A DNA stretch of 64,000 nt from NCBI GenBank assembly GCA_020639135.1, contig JACKHE010000006.1, positions 124,001 to 188,000 of the forward strand, written 5' to 3'. Of the stretch, positions 8,236-17,085 are shown one piece after another (position 1 is the first letter of the stretch; every line of letters starts with the position of its first letter). The DNA comes from Phycisphaeraceae bacterium. Its GTDB lineage: Bacteria > Planctomycetota > Phycisphaerae > Phycisphaerales > UBA1924. The notes below the pieces were generated by a model that did not search any database, had not been told where the DNA came from, and worked only from the letters and a program-made list of their open reading frames with translations. Made by a program: the position numbers and the translations under genes.

Positions 8236-9386
8236 GCCTTGGCGTCGCGGACCGGCTGCGGCCCTTCGGGACGACGATCTTCGCGGAGATGTCGGCGCTG
8301 GCGCGCGAGCACCACGCGATCAACCTCTCGCAGGGGTTCCCGGATTTCGACGGGCCCGAGCACGTCAAGCGGGCCGCGCTCGAGGCGGTGGAGGCGGGGC
8401 ACAACCAGTACGCGCGGATGTTCGGCGAGCCGGTCCTCAACGGCGCGATCGCCGAGTGGTTCGCGCGGGCGAGCGGGCTGGCGGTCGATCCTGATCGGGA
8501 GATCACGGTCACCGCGGGTTGCACCGAGGCGATCGCGGCGACGCTGATCGGGCTGGTGAACCCGGGCGACGAGGTGATCCTGTTCGAGCCTTACTACGAC
8601 TCGTACCGCGCGTGCGTGGCGATGGCCGGCGCGACGCCGAGGTTCGTCCCGCTGCGGGCTCCGGGGTGGACGATCGACCCCACCGAGCTGCGCGCCGCGT
8701 TCACGGACCGGACGCGGGCTGTGCTGGTCAACACGCCGCACAACCCGACGGGGAAGGTGTTCACGAGAGCGGAGCTCGGGCTGATCGCATCGCTGTGCGT
8801 CGAGCGCGGCGTGATCGCGGTCGCGGACGAGGTGTACGAGCGGCTGGTGTTCGAGGGCGAGCACGTGTGCCTGGCGTCGCTGGAGGGGATGCGTGAGCGG
8901 ACCGTGACGCTGAGCTCGCTGGGCAAGACGTTCAGTCTGACAGGGTGGAAGATCGGATGGGCGGTGGCGCCGCCGGCGCTGACGGCGGGCGTTCGGAGCG
9001 CGCACCAGTTCCTGACGTTCGCCGTCTCGACGCCGATGCAGCACGCCGCGGCGGCGGCGCTGCGTTCGCCCGGATCGTATTTCGAGGGGTTCCTCCGCGA
9101 CTACCGCGACCGGCGGGACCTGCTCTGCTCGGCGCTCACGGAGATCGGGTTCCGGCTCACGCCGCCGGCGGGGACGTACTTCGTCATGGCGGACCACACG
9201 CCATTCGGCTTCGGCGACGATGTGGCGTTCTGCCGGCGCCTGACCCAGGAGTTCGGCGTCGCGGCGATCCCGCCCAGCGCGTTCTACATGGACGCGGAGC
9301 TGGGCAGGCCGCTCGTGCGGTTCGCGTTCTGCAAGCGGCGCGCGACGCTGGAGGCTGCGATCGAGCGGCTGCGCCGGCTCGCGTGA
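8232..9386 (+). CDS. PLP-dependent class I/II aminotransferase (kynurenine/methionine aminotransferase type)
   Basis: The 384-residue fold-type I aminotransferase has INLSQGFPDFDGP at the N-terminus, NPTG at 171-174, the cofactor aspartate in VADEVYE (D199), and the PLP lysine in SLGKTFSLTGWK (K232). The early SQGFPDFD motif and overall pattern fit the YbdL/kynurenine aminotransferase group, which transaminates methionine, glutamine or aromatic amino acids. The GTG start overlaps the stop of the preceding gene, so the two are translationally coupled. The exact substrate cannot be told from sequence. Confidence 0.9.
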   Translation: MSLGVADRLRPFGTTIFAEMSALAREHHAINLSQGFPDFDGPEHVKRAALEAVEAGHNQYARMFGEPVLNGAIAEWFARASGLAVDPDREITVTAGCTEAIAATLIGLVNPGDEVILFEPYYDSYRACVAMAGATPRFVPLRAPGWTIDPTELRAAFTDRTRAVLVNTPHNPTGKVFTRAELGLIASLCVERGVIAVADEVYERLVFEGEHVCLASLEGMRERTVTLSSLGKTFSLTGWKIGWAVAPPALTAGVRSAHQFLTFAVSTPMQHAAAAALRSPGSYFEGFLRDYRDRRDLLCSALTEIGFRLTPPAGTYFVMADHTPFGFGDDVAFCRRLTQEFGVAAIPPSAFYMDAELGRPLVRFAFCKRRATLEAAIERLRRLA

Positions 9387-9389
9387 CCG

Positions 9390-9998
9390 TCAGGGGACAC
9401 GCGTGTACCGCATCGACAGCACGAGCGAGTTCGGGTCCGGGATGTGCAGGTCGTGGAGTTCGACGACGAATCGGTCCTTGCTGATCGAGCGATAGACCGT
9501 CTTTGTGGATCGATCGCGCAGGTCGAGGTGCGGCTCGTCCATGACGCCGAAGAGCGTGATCTCGTCGCCGCCCACGTTCTGGTCGCCCTCGGCGGTCGTG
9601 ATGGCGGTGGAGGTCGAGCCCATCCACGCGAGGGTGTACCGACCCCTGAACCGGTCGTACCCGAGGAACCGGATCATGTCGATCGGGAATCCGTCGATTT
9701 CCGCGTGCAGGTCCTCGCGGAGGAAGCGGCCGTCGAGAATCCAGGAGAATGTTGCGGTGGCGGTGAAGTCCACCGGGGCGGCGCCGGGGCGCTTCTGCCG
9801 GATCGCGACACTCCAGTCGCCGACGAAGTGCCCGAGGAACCGGTGCTCGAGCCCGGGCGTCGCGGCCTCCTCGAGTTTGCTCATGTCCGTGTGGAACTGC
9901 GGGGGCGGCGCGATCTTCGCGGGCTGGTCGGCGGCGAGCGCGATCGTGCAGAAACCGGCGGCGGCGAGGGCGAGGGCGGTTCGGGAGCGGCTGGGCAT
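9390..9998 (-). CDS. Exported DUF1579-family protein
   Basis: The 202-residue protein has a signal peptide (MPSRSRTALALAAAG, cleavage near ALAA). Its body has the DUF1579 pattern: an HRFLGHFVGDWSV stretch, ILDGRFLREDL, and a GYDRFRGRYTLAWM motif. The family is probably a lipocalin-like beta-barrel, with no proven function. The ATG at 9998 follows an AGGAG site. It is convergent with the aminotransferase, with only three bases between their stops. Confidence 0.8.
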   Translation of the reverse strand: MPSRSRTALALAAAGFCTIALAADQPAKIAPPPQFHTDMSKLEEAATPGLEHRFLGHFVGDWSVAIRQKRPGAAPVDFTATATFSWILDGRFLREDLHAEIDGFPIDMIRFLGYDRFRGRYTLAWMGSTSTAITTAEGDQNVGGDEITLFGVMDEPHLDLRDRSTKTVYRSISKDRFVVELHDLHIPDPNSLVLSMRYTRVP

Positions 9999-10034
9999 GG
10001 TCGATCGATCTCCTGACGGCGCCGGTGTCAACGG

Positions 10035-11348
10035 TCAGGCGCTGCGGCGGCGCATTGTGACAAACCGGTCCCGCCGTGCGCGGGTGCACTCGTCGCTGTA
10101 GAGACGCCGGGTCAGATCGTAGAAACCCTCGGTGAGCTCCTCCGCCGTCATGGGGTCTGGGATGAAGTTCAGGTCGAAGAGCGTGCAGCGGCGCCAGTCG
10201 CCGTCGTGGGTCAGCCTGCCCTGGCGCCGGAGGCGCTCGTGCAAGGGCGTCCCCGGGAATGGCGTGGCGTAGGTGATCTGCACGTCGAAGAGCCCGGCGT
10301 CCATGGCGAAGTCGTGAACGGCGTCGAAGACCCCGGGGGTCTGGCCGTCGAGCCCGAGGATGAAGCAGCCGTTGACGCGCACGCCGTGGGACTGGATCGC
10401 GCGCACCGCGTCGAGCGCGCCGGGGCCGCGGCGGTTCTTGAAGTCGCTGAGCAGCTCGAGACCCGGGAGCCCCTGTGGGACGGGGCTCTCGAGGCCGATG
10501 AGGACCTCGGCGCAGCCCGAGCGGGCGAGCAGGTCGAGGAACTCCTGGTCCTCGGCGATCGTGATGTCGGTCTCCGTGAACCAGCGGATGTTGCGCCTGG
10601 CGATCTCCGGGAGCAGCCGTTTCCAGTAGGGTCGATTGACGAACCCATTGTCGTCGGCGAACTCGATGAACGGGCGCGGCCACAACTCGCACACGCGGTC
10701 GAGCTCCGCGAGGACGCGGTCGATCGGCTTCTGCTTGTATCTCGGCGTCAGCAGGATGGACGAGGCGCAGAACTCGCACCGGTACGGGCAGCCCCGGCTC
10801 GTCTGGATCGTGATCCGGTTGTACTTGTCGATGTCGAGCAGGTGGAACGCGGGCATCGGCGCGTGGTTCATGTTGTAGGGCGCGGAGCGCGCATCATAGA
10901 TGGGCTTGAGCGTGTTCCGTTCGGCGTCGCGAAGGACCTCGTTCCACACCGGCTCGCCCTCGCCGATGATCACGGCGTCGGCGTGCCGCGCGGCTTCCTC
11001 GGGGAGGCACGTCGCGTGCAGGCCCCCGATGACGACGCGCGTTCCGGTGGCGCGGATGGCGCCGGCCAGCGCGTAGGCGTCGAGCGACTGCGCGGTCAGG
11101 GAGGAGATCGCGACGAGGTCGAACTCCCTGGCCCGTTCGATCGGCGGCGCCTGGGCGAAGTCGGCGATCTCGATGTACTCGACCTCGTGACGCCGGGGCG
11201 TCATCCCGGCCAGGGTCAGCAGCCCGAGGCTGGGCAGCGACGCGATGGCCTTGCTGCGCTCGACGAACCCGGGGAGGGTCAGGCCCAGCTCGAGCAGGCG
11301 CTCGTCGCAGACCCGGATCCCGCTCATGGCGATCAGCGCGATTCTCAT
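10035..11348 (-). CDS. B12-binding-domain radical SAM protein
   Basis: The 437-residue protein has an N-terminal cobalamin-binding fold (about residues 1-150, with VVIGGLHATCLPEEA) and a radical SAM domain whose iron-sulfur cluster motif is CPYRCEFC (CxxxCxxC). The later GCFILGLDGQTP and ATPFPGTPLHERL segments are typical of the MiaB-like radical SAM barrel. It likely performs a methylation or C-C bond reaction on an unknown substrate. It overlaps the upstream membrane gene by four bases (ATGA), so the two form an operon. Confidence 0.87.
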   Translation of the reverse strand: MRIALIAMSGIRVCDERLLELGLTLPGFVERSKAIASLPSLGLLTLAGMTPRRHEVEYIEIADFAQAPPIERAREFDLVAISSLTAQSLDAYALAGAIRATGTRVVIGGLHATCLPEEAARHADAVIIGEGEPVWNEVLRDAERNTLKPIYDARSAPYNMNHAPMPAFHLLDIDKYNRITIQTSRGCPYRCEFCASSILLTPRYKQKPIDRVLAELDRVCELWPRPFIEFADDNGFVNRPYWKRLLPEIARRNIRWFTETDITIAEDQEFLDLLARSGCAEVLIGLESPVPQGLPGLELLSDFKNRRGPGALDAVRAIQSHGVRVNGCFILGLDGQTPGVFDAVHDFAMDAGLFDVQITYATPFPGTPLHERLRRQGRLTHDGDWRRCTLFDLNFIPDPMTAEELTEGFYDLTRRLYSDECTRARRDRFVTMRRRSA

Positions 11349-11746
11349 GGCGTGACTCCTTGTGCTGCTTCCTGGAGCAGGTCCCAGCACACCAGCGACG
11401 CGGCGCCGAGCAGCGCGAGCACCGGGACTGGGAAGAGGTTCCGCAGCGGCTTCCTCCACGCCGCCAGGGCGCAAACCACCGGCATCCCCACGGTTCCGAC
11501 GAGCAGCAGGGGGGAGGCGAAGATTGAGTTCGGGAGGTCGCCGACGGTCGCCAGCGTCAGGACGAAGGCGAGGTTGACGAAGGCCATGCCGAAGCAGGCG
11601 ATGTGGGCGAGCCGGAGCAGGCGTCTCGGCCAACTGCCGTACCCGCCCAGGAATGCGGCGTGGTGGAACCCGAGCCCGATGACGGCCCCGGAAACAAAGC
11701 CGGTCAGGACGGCGATCCAGGCGGTGGTCAGGTGGAGGTGAATCAT
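11345..11746 (-). CDS. Small integral membrane protein
   Basis: The 133-residue product has about four hydrophobic helices with a His-rich first turn (MIHLHLTTAW, then FHHAAFLGG). No family was recognised with confidence. It is the first gene of a two-gene operon with the B12-radical SAM protein and may be functionally tied to it. Confidence 0.65.
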   Translation of the reverse strand: MIHLHLTTAWIAVLTGFVSGAVIGLGFHHAAFLGGYGSWPRRLLRLAHIACFGMAFVNLAFVLTLATVGDLPNSIFASPLLLVGTVGMPVVCALAAWRKPLRNLFPVPVLALLGAASLVCWDLLQEAAQGVTP

Positions 11747-11755
11747 GCCGATCTT

Positions 11756-11790
11756 TAGTTAGGATTCACTAGGTTAGTATTTCATAACTA
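11756..11790. promoter_or_regulatory. AT-rich divergent promoter region with weak inverted repeat
   Basis: Between the membrane gene (minus) and the cupin gene (plus) lies an unusually AT-rich stretch with TAGTTA (11756-11761) facing TAACTA (11785-11790). It is the only AT-rich block in this GC-rich neighbourhood and probably carries promoters for both sides. The repeat as an operator is a guess. Confidence 0.35.
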
Positions 11791-11829
11791 TCGGATCAAG
11801 GATAAACTCCGGAAAAGGAGGCGACTGCC

Positions 11830-12201
11830 ATGTCCCAATCCGTGATCGAGGCGGGAAAGTTCCCCTGGAGCGAGCAGCCGGCGGATCGGCCGATCCCCAC
11901 GCTCGAACGCCGCAAGGTGGTCGGGGAGAAGGCGATGGTGGCCCGGGTCGTGCTCGACGAGGGGTGTGTGGTCCCTGTCCACCGGCACGAGAACGAGCAA
12001 CTCGCCTGCGTGATCAGCGGCAAACTCCGTTTCACCGTCGGTGAGCCCGGCGACGAGCGGGAGATCGACATCGCCGGGGGTGAGGTGATGCTGCTGCCGT
12101 CGAATGTCCCGCACGGCGTGGTTGCGCTCGAGGAGACCGTGGTGCTGGACGTCTTCACGCCGGTGGCGGAGAAGATGGGAATCGATCAGGGGCGCGATTG
12201 A
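11830..12201 (+). CDS. Cupin-domain protein
   Basis: The 123-residue single-domain cupin has metal-ligand motif one as PVHRHENEQLACVISG (two His and a Glu) and motif two as LPSNVPHGVVALE. It is likely a small metal-binding enzyme or sensor; the substrate is unknown. A consensus AAGGAGG site lies eight bases before the ATG, one of the strongest ribosome sites in the window. Confidence 0.87.
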   Translation: MSQSVIEAGKFPWSEQPADRPIPTLERRKVVGEKAMVARVVLDEGCVVPVHRHENEQLACVISGKLRFTVGEPGDEREIDIAGGEVMLLPSNVPHGVVALEETVVLDVFTPVAEKMGIDQGRD

Positions 12202-12310
12202 GGGTATTCATCGGAGGGCGTCGCCTCTTGATCCGGCTACAGTCATGGCATCCTGACGAACGGAAACACACAAGTCTGACCAATCCCGGAAACCCCGGAA
12301 GGAGCCGCCC

Positions 12311-12592
12311 ATGCCAAGAGCCGTCGCTCGTCACATCCTCGTTCCCACAGAAAAAGACGCCCTGGACCTCAAGGACCAGATCGCCAAGGGCGCCGATTTC
12401 GGCGATCTTGCGAAGAAGCACTCGAAGTGCCCCTCCGGGCGTTCGGGCGGCTCGCTGGGTGAGTTCGAGCAGGGCGCGATGGTGCCGGAGTTCGACGCCG
12501 TGGTCTTCGGCGACCTCCCGGTGGGACAGGTGTCCGACCCGGTGAAGACGCAGTTCGGGTACCACCTGCTCGAGGTGCAGAAGCGCATCTGA
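12311..12592 (+). CDS. Parvulin-type peptidyl-prolyl isomerase
   Basis: The 93-residue protein is a stand-alone parvulin domain of the PpiC type. It has RAVARHILV, DFGDLAKKHSKCPS, GGSLGEFEQGAMVPEFD and a final TQFGYHLLEV, which are all family landmarks, including the Cys/Ser and His active-site positions. There is no signal peptide, so it acts in the cytoplasm. A good GGAAGGAG site precedes the ATG, and a strong terminator follows. Confidence 0.92.
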   Translation: MPRAVARHILVPTEKDALDLKDQIAKGADFGDLAKKHSKCPSGRSGGSLGEFEQGAMVPEFDAVVFGDLPVGQVSDPVKTQFGYHLLEVQKRI

Positions 12593-12624
12593 GTGGGGAG
12601 CCACAGCAGGAATCAATCGAAGAG

Positions 12625-12653
12625 CCGGGGGACCCGAATCCCCCGGTTTTTTT
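12625..12653 (+). terminator. Rho-independent terminator after the parvulin gene
   Basis: A 7-bp all-GC stem (12625-12631 with 12640-12646) is followed by seven T residues. Confidence 0.9.
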
Positions 12654-12780
12654 GTCGCGACAATCACGCCGAAATCAGGGGGTTTCGCCAAACCACAACT
12701 AATCCCGGGTCGATAACCGGAGCGATCGCGACTCGGAGCGATCGGTCGCGGCAATCGAACCCATGCAGGAGAAAGGCGCG

Positions 12781-13452
12781 ATGCGCAAGAACAGTTTCAA
12801 TGGATTGACAATCGGACTGGCCGCCGCGCTGACGCTCGGTGTGGCGTACGTTGCGTACAGCGGGCAGCTCTATCCGCCGGACGGGGGGATCTCTCCGACG
12901 GGGGCGAGCCTGAACGATATTTATCTTCGCCTCGCCGGCGCGCCGGAGCCTCCTCGGGCGGTGGATCCCGGGATGGCCGGCTTCCCGTCGGTGGCGGCGG
13001 TGATGCACATTGTTCCCGGCGAATCCGGCGCGGTCGATCCGGGGCCGATCACCGTGCTGGGGTTCTCGCACAGCATCTCGACGCCCCGCGACTCGGCGAG
13101 CGGGCTGCCCACCGGTCGGCGCCAGCACAAGCCATTCACGATCACGAAGCCGATCGACAAGTCCACGCCCCTGCTGATGAATGCGCTGGTGCGGAACGAT
13201 GTTTTCGAGGTGATCGAGATCAGCTCCGCCGATGCGCTCTTTCCCAGGGGGATCGATGTCCCTGCGGGCCCCATCCGCTACGCGCTGGTTGGGGCGCGGG
13301 TGGCTAGCGTGTCGCCCTTCACCAGGGGGATGGGCCCCGACGCGGTGGTGTACATGGAGCAGGTGGAGATCGTGTACGACCGGATCATTGTGACGTGGGA
13401 GGACGGGGGCATCACGGCGCAGGATGACTGGGAAGAACCGGCGGCCGGATAA
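12781..13452 (+). CDS. Exported Hcp-like protein (T6SS tube family fold)
   Basis: The 223-residue protein starts with a signal-like segment (FNGLTIGLAAALTLGVAYVA). It then follows the Hcp family: DIYLRLAG, VLGFSHSISTPRD, HKPFTITKPIDKSTPLL, and a YMEQVEIVYDRIIVTW strand near the end. Classic Hcp forms hexameric rings of the type VI secretion tube and has no signal peptide. This protein has a signal peptide and lies away from any T6SS gene in the window, so a secreted, repurposed Hcp fold is more likely. The ATG at 12781 was preferred over 12763 because AGGAGAAAGG sits just before it. Confidence 0.75.
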   Translation: MRKNSFNGLTIGLAAALTLGVAYVAYSGQLYPPDGGISPTGASLNDIYLRLAGAPEPPRAVDPGMAGFPSVAAVMHIVPGESGAVDPGPITVLGFSHSISTPRDSASGLPTGRRQHKPFTITKPIDKSTPLLMNALVRNDVFEVIEISSADALFPRGIDVPAGPIRYALVGARVASVSPFTRGMGPDAVVYMEQVEIVYDRIIVTWEDGGITAQDDWEEPAAG

Positions 13453-13482
13453 TCCCGATGCAAAAATCAGGCGATCGCTCAG

Positions 13483-13508
13483 CCCCGGGATTCTGATCCC
13501 GGGGTTTT
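13483..13508 (+). terminator. Rho-independent terminator after the Hcp-like gene
   Basis: An 8-bp stem (13483-13490 with 13497-13504) is followed by TTTTCTTT. Confidence 0.85.
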
Positions 13509-13650
13509 CTTTGGCGCTGCGTTGTCCGGGCGCCATTCCGGGAACGAATACGGCAAAAAAAACAGAAAATCCCGACGGATCCGTGAAGCGGCATCGTTAG
13601 AGTTGATTGTGGTCGTGTGATCATTCATGTCCCGGCAGAGGGATCCACAG

Positions 13651-14490
13651 ATGTCAACAAGATTAACCGGCGTGGCGATTCTTGCGGGATTCGCCTGTTT
13701 CTGCGGCATGGCGTGCGGGCAGTGCGTCGAGCCCGACAACGGGTTCGGCACCGCGACGATGCCGCCCGCGGCGTGCTCGTACTCCTCGCCGATGGGCGAC
13801 ATGCACATCATCGACGGGCTGCCGGCGGGGGACACGATCGACATCGACGTGCGGCTGGAGAACTTCTTCCCGGTCAACGAGGCGCCGGGCGGGCTGTTCG
13901 GCGGGACGACGACGCAGTACGGCGCGCAGCTCGTGCTCCCGATGCAGGGGACGGGCTCGCTGTCGGGGTTCAGCCGCTTCATCGTCATGCAGCTGCCCAA
14001 CGATGGGACGAACTTCTTCGACTGCTTCCCGCGGGTGAATGGTGATCCGATCCAGCAGTTCGAGATGCAGCTGCGGGCGATGTCGGGCGACTACTTCGGC
14101 GACCCCGACTTCTGCATCCTGCGCATCCGGGCGGGGGTTGACCTCGGGCTGCCGACGACGGGGTACACGACGCTCCAGTCGGCGCCGGCGAACTCGTGGC
14201 ACTGCGACTCGTTCTTCGACCTGAACTACTCAATCGAGTTCCAGGGCTGCCCCGGGAGCCCGCTCGATGGCTTCAGCGGCACGACGTTCGGGCTGGTGCG
14301 CATCACCACCGACCTGTGCCCGACGGATCTCAACAACGACGGCGTGACCGACACGTCCGACCTCGGCATCCTGCTGAGCAACTTCGGCGGCCCCGGTCCA
14401 TTGGGCGACCTGAACAACGACGGCGTCGTGGACACCGCGGACCTGGGGCTCCTGCTCAACCAGTTCGGGACGCAGTGCTTCCCGGTGTGA
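13651..14490 (+). CDS. Secreted protein with C-terminal dockerin-like repeats
   Basis: The 279-residue protein has a signal peptide ending near ACGQ, a beta-rich Cys-containing body of about 200 residues, and two calcium-loop repeats at the end: DLNNDGVTDTSDLG and DLNNDGVVDTADLG, each followed by LLxxFG. This paired EF-hand-like ending is the GC-rich dockerin-type anchor seen on hundreds of exported proteins in Phycisphaerae. The partner cohesin and the role of the body are unknown. The ATG at 13651 was chosen for its GAGGG site; an in-frame ATG at 13627 lacks one. Confidence 0.78.
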   Translation: MSTRLTGVAILAGFACFCGMACGQCVEPDNGFGTATMPPAACSYSSPMGDMHIIDGLPAGDTIDIDVRLENFFPVNEAPGGLFGGTTTQYGAQLVLPMQGTGSLSGFSRFIVMQLPNDGTNFFDCFPRVNGDPIQQFEMQLRAMSGDYFGDPDFCILRIRAGVDLGLPTTGYTTLQSAPANSWHCDSFFDLNYSIEFQGCPGSPLDGFSGTTFGLVRITTDLCPTDLNNDGVTDTSDLGILLSNFGGPGPLGDLNNDGVVDTADLGLLLNQFGTQCFPV

Positions 14491-14982
14491 TCAGTCGAAG
14501 TTGGGGCTGCGCAGGTCGAGGGCGCAGCGCCAGGCGCCGTCCTCGTAGCGCCAGACGCAGACGTATGGATCGGTCGATGACATGACACGCCCGTTCTCGG
14601 CGGTGCGGTGGATCGTGCCGATGCCGAACGTGGTTCCGGTTGACCCGTCGCCGGAGACCCACGCCTGGTGCGGCGTCCAGCTGATGGAGAAAGCGGGGTC
14701 ATCGCGGTTGGCAACGAGGAAGTCGCGGATCGCGTCGCGCCCGACGATCGGGGGCGGGCCGTCCTGGAAGCCGATGACGGCGTCCTCCGTCCAGAACGCG
14801 ATCAGGGCGTCGAGATCGTTGCCGGCCGCGGCCCTGTTCCAGGCGAAATCCGCCTCGAGCAGCGCGGCCTCGGCGGATTTCCATTCCGGCTGCGGCAGCG
14901 TGCAGTGCGAGGTGGTGGCGCAAGCGGAGAGCAGGGTCAGCGACAATGCAATCGAACCGGCCCAAAGTACGTGGCGTGTCAT
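14491..14982 (-). CDS. Lipoprotein with SnoaL/DUF4440-like domain
   Basis: The 163-residue protein has a lipobox (LTLLSACA) near residue 20, so it is probably anchored to a membrane. The rest follows the NTF2-like DUF4440 pattern: LLEADFAWNRAAAGNDLDALIAFW, a DDPAFSISW strand, and VCVWRYEDGAWRCALD. Such domains bind small hydrophobic ligands or act as ketosteroid-isomerase-like enzymes; no specific role is evident. The ATG at 14982 is preceded by CGGAGAATCCTG. Its stop abuts the stop of the dockerin gene, with no base between. Confidence 0.78.
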   Translation of the reverse strand: MTRHVLWAGSIALSLTLLSACATTSHCTLPQPEWKSAEAALLEADFAWNRAAAGNDLDALIAFWTEDAVIGFQDGPPPIVGRDAIRDFLVANRDDPAFSISWTPHQAWVSGDGSTGTTFGIGTIHRTAENGRVMSSTDPYVCVWRYEDGAWRCALDLRSPNFD

Positions 14983-15003
14983 CAGGATTCTCCGGATCAA
15001 GGG

Positions 15004-16899
15004 TTATGAGGATCGCACCAACCGATCCTGCAATTCTACCGCCTCCTTGTCGCTCTCCACGTAATCGCTGTGGCACGACGCTTTCCCCTCGTCGGCGTGG
15101 ACGGCCTTCTTGGTCTTGGCGGCCAGCGCGTGGATCTCGGCGGGGCTGAGGACGCCGCGTTGTTCGAGGATCTGCTTCTGCTCGATCGTCAGCGCGGCGG
15201 ACTGGATGGGGGCGCCGGCCTTGCCGTCCTTGCCCAGTCGTTCGTAGCCGTCGGCCTTGCCGCTTGCGAACTCCTGGATCTCCATGCTGATGCGCACGGA
15301 GCACCAGTCGTGGCCGCACATGGCGCAGAAGTCGGTGTCCACGTCGAGGTCCTCGTCGTGGAGGGCGCGCGCGAAGTCGGTGTCGTAGGCGAGGTCGAAG
15401 TGCTTCTCCCAGTTGAGCGCCGCACGCGCCTTGGTGAGGTCGTCATCCCACTGGCGCGTGCCGGGGATGCCCAGCGCGACGTCGGCGCTGTGGGCGGCGA
15501 TCTTGTACGCGACGCAGCCCTGCTTGACGTCGTCCTTCTTCGGTAATCCAAGATGCTCCTTGGGGGTGACGTAGCAGAGCATGCTGGCGCCGTGGTAGGC
15601 GGCGGCGGTGGCGCCGATGCACGACGTGATGTGGTCGTAGCCCGGGAAGACGTCGGTGACGAGGGGGCCCAGCACGTAGAAGGGCGCGCCGTGGCAGAGG
15701 GTGCGCTGGAGCTTCATGTTGTATTCGATCTGATCGAAGGGGACGTGGCCCGGTCCTTCGACCATGACCTGCACGCCGTGGCGCCAGGCGCGCTCGGTGA
15801 GCTCGCCGATGGTTTCGAGCTCGGCGAGCTGGGCGTCGTCGGTGGCGTCGGCGAGGCCTCCTGGGCGCAACCCATCGCCGATGGAGAACGACACGTCATG
15901 GGCGCGCATGATCTCGCAGATCTCGTCCCACATGTCGTACATGATGTTTTCGCGGTCGTGGTCGAGCATCCACTTGGCCAGGAGCGAGCCGCCTCGGGAG
16001 ACGATGCCGATTCGGCGGTTCTTCACGTAGGGCAGGTGCGCCTTGCGGACTCCTGCGTGGATGGTGAAGTAATCGACGCCCTGCCTGGCCTGGTGGATGA
16101 GCGTGTCGCGGATGACCCGCTCGTCGAGGTCGTTGAGGGATCGCCCGATGATCATGGAATAGATCGGGACTGTGCCGATGGGGACGGTCGAGTGGCGGAT
16201 GATCGCGTCGCGCGTGGCGTCGAGGTCGCCGCCCGTGGAGAGGTCCATCGCGGTGTCGGCGCCCCATTTGACGGACCATTCGAGCTTCTCGAGCTCCTGC
16301 TCGGTGCCCGATGAAACCGGGGAGGCGCCCATGTTCGCGTTGATCTTGGTCAGCGACGCGCGGCCGATCGCCATGGGGTCGAGGTTGTAGGTCAGGTGCG
16401 TCGTGTTGGCTGGGATGATCATCCTGCCTGCGGCGACCTCGTCGCGGATTTGTTCAGCCGTCAGGTGCGGCTCGCGCTGGGCGACGCGCTCCATCTGGGG
16501 GGTGATGATCCCGAGGCGCGCGGATTCGAGCTGGGTGACGGGGGTGAAGCCCTTGGGGAAGCGCACGCGGCGGGTGGCGTTGCGGGCGTCGGTGAAGACG
16601 ACCTCGCCCGTGTCGAAGTTCGGCGTCTGCCCCTCTCCTCCGGCCCCTCTCCCCGAAGGAGAGGGGGGCGAAGCGAGGATCTCGGTGGACCAGCCATTGG
16701 GGAGGAAGTCCCAGGCGGTCTTGCTCGACGGGGCGGGCATCCCCGGGGTGTCGGGGGAGGAGAAAGAGAGCGGGCCGCCGATGTCGTGGGCGCGGGCGAA
16801 TGAGCCGGGCGTGGTGACGCCTGATTCGCCGGGGTTGCCCGCGCCCTGGGTGGGGGCGTTGAGTCGGACGGTGGGGCGTGTGTCCTGCTGTGTGGTCAT
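15004..16899 (-). CDS. thiC: Phosphomethylpyrimidine synthase ThiC
   Basis: The 631-residue radical SAM enzyme converts aminoimidazole ribotide to HMP-phosphate in thiamine synthesis. Strong landmarks are NANMGASPV, TPKEHLGLP, GIPGTRQWDDDLTKARAALNWE and the C-terminal iron-sulfur motif CAMCGHDWC (C525, C528, C533). The length is normal. A TPP riboswitch lies just upstream, which fits feedback control by thiamine pyrophosphate. An oddity is a Pro/Ser/Gly-rich insert of about 15 residues near position 80, produced by a REP-like palindrome inside the gene. Confidence 0.97.
   Translation of the reverse strand: MTTQQDTRPTVRLNAPTQGAGNPGESGVTTPGSFARAHDIGGPLSFSSPDTPGMPAPSSKTAWDFLPNGWSTEILASPPSPSGRGAGGEGQTPNFDTGEVVFTDARNATRRVRFPKGFTPVTQLESARLGIITPQMERVAQREPHLTAEQIRDEVAAGRMIIPANTTHLTYNLDPMAIGRASLTKINANMGASPVSSGTEQELEKLEWSVKWGADTAMDLSTGGDLDATRDAIIRHSTVPIGTVPIYSMIIGRSLNDLDERVIRDTLIHQARQGVDYFTIHAGVRKAHLPYVKNRRIGIVSRGGSLLAKWMLDHDRENIMYDMWDEICEIMRAHDVSFSIGDGLRPGGLADATDDAQLAELETIGELTERAWRHGVQVMVEGPGHVPFDQIEYNMKLQRTLCHGAPFYVLGPLVTDVFPGYDHITSCIGATAAAYHGASMLCYVTPKEHLGLPKKDDVKQGCVAYKIAAHSADVALGIPGTRQWDDDLTKARAALNWEKHFDLAYDTDFARALHDEDLDVDTDFCAMCGHDWCSVRISMEIQEFASGKADGYERLGKDGKAGAPIQSAALTIEQKQILEQRGVLSPAEIHALAAKTKKAVHADEGKASCHSDYVESDKEAVELQDRLVRSS
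16644..16666. repeat. REP-like palindrome inside thiC
   Basis: A 9-bp perfect inverted repeat (16644-16652 with 16658-16666) belongs to a CCCTCTCC-rich stretch running from about 16627 to 16670. On the minus strand it encodes PPSPSGRGAGGEG, a peptide that recurs in unrelated proteins where this type of intergenic repeat has entered a gene. It lies in the variable N-terminal part of ThiC and keeps the frame. Confidence 0.7.
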
Positions 16900-16949
16900 T
16901 GGGCGTTTCCTCTGTCGAGAGAGGGATCGCCCGGCATGGGGGGAGAAGT

Positions 16950-17036
16950 GTCGCTATCCCTCCGCCGGTGCGAACCGGATCAGGTTCAACGGGTGCGTCT
17001 CAGCCGGCGTCTCACGGATGGAGCCGGCGCCCCGAG
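16950..17036 (-). promoter_or_regulatory. TPP (THI-box) riboswitch upstream of thiC
   Basis: Read on the minus strand, the stretch contains the conserved CTGAGA (16998-17003), then ACCCGTTGAACCTGATC, then a GCGGAGGGA ending. These are the hallmarks of the thiamine pyrophosphate aptamer. It ends about 50 bases before the thiC ATG, so it probably controls translation or early termination of thiC in response to TPP. Confidence 0.93.
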
Positions 17037-17085
17037 CGATGTGATCCGGGATTCTAGCGGGAGCGATCCCGGGCTGCGCCGCCGG

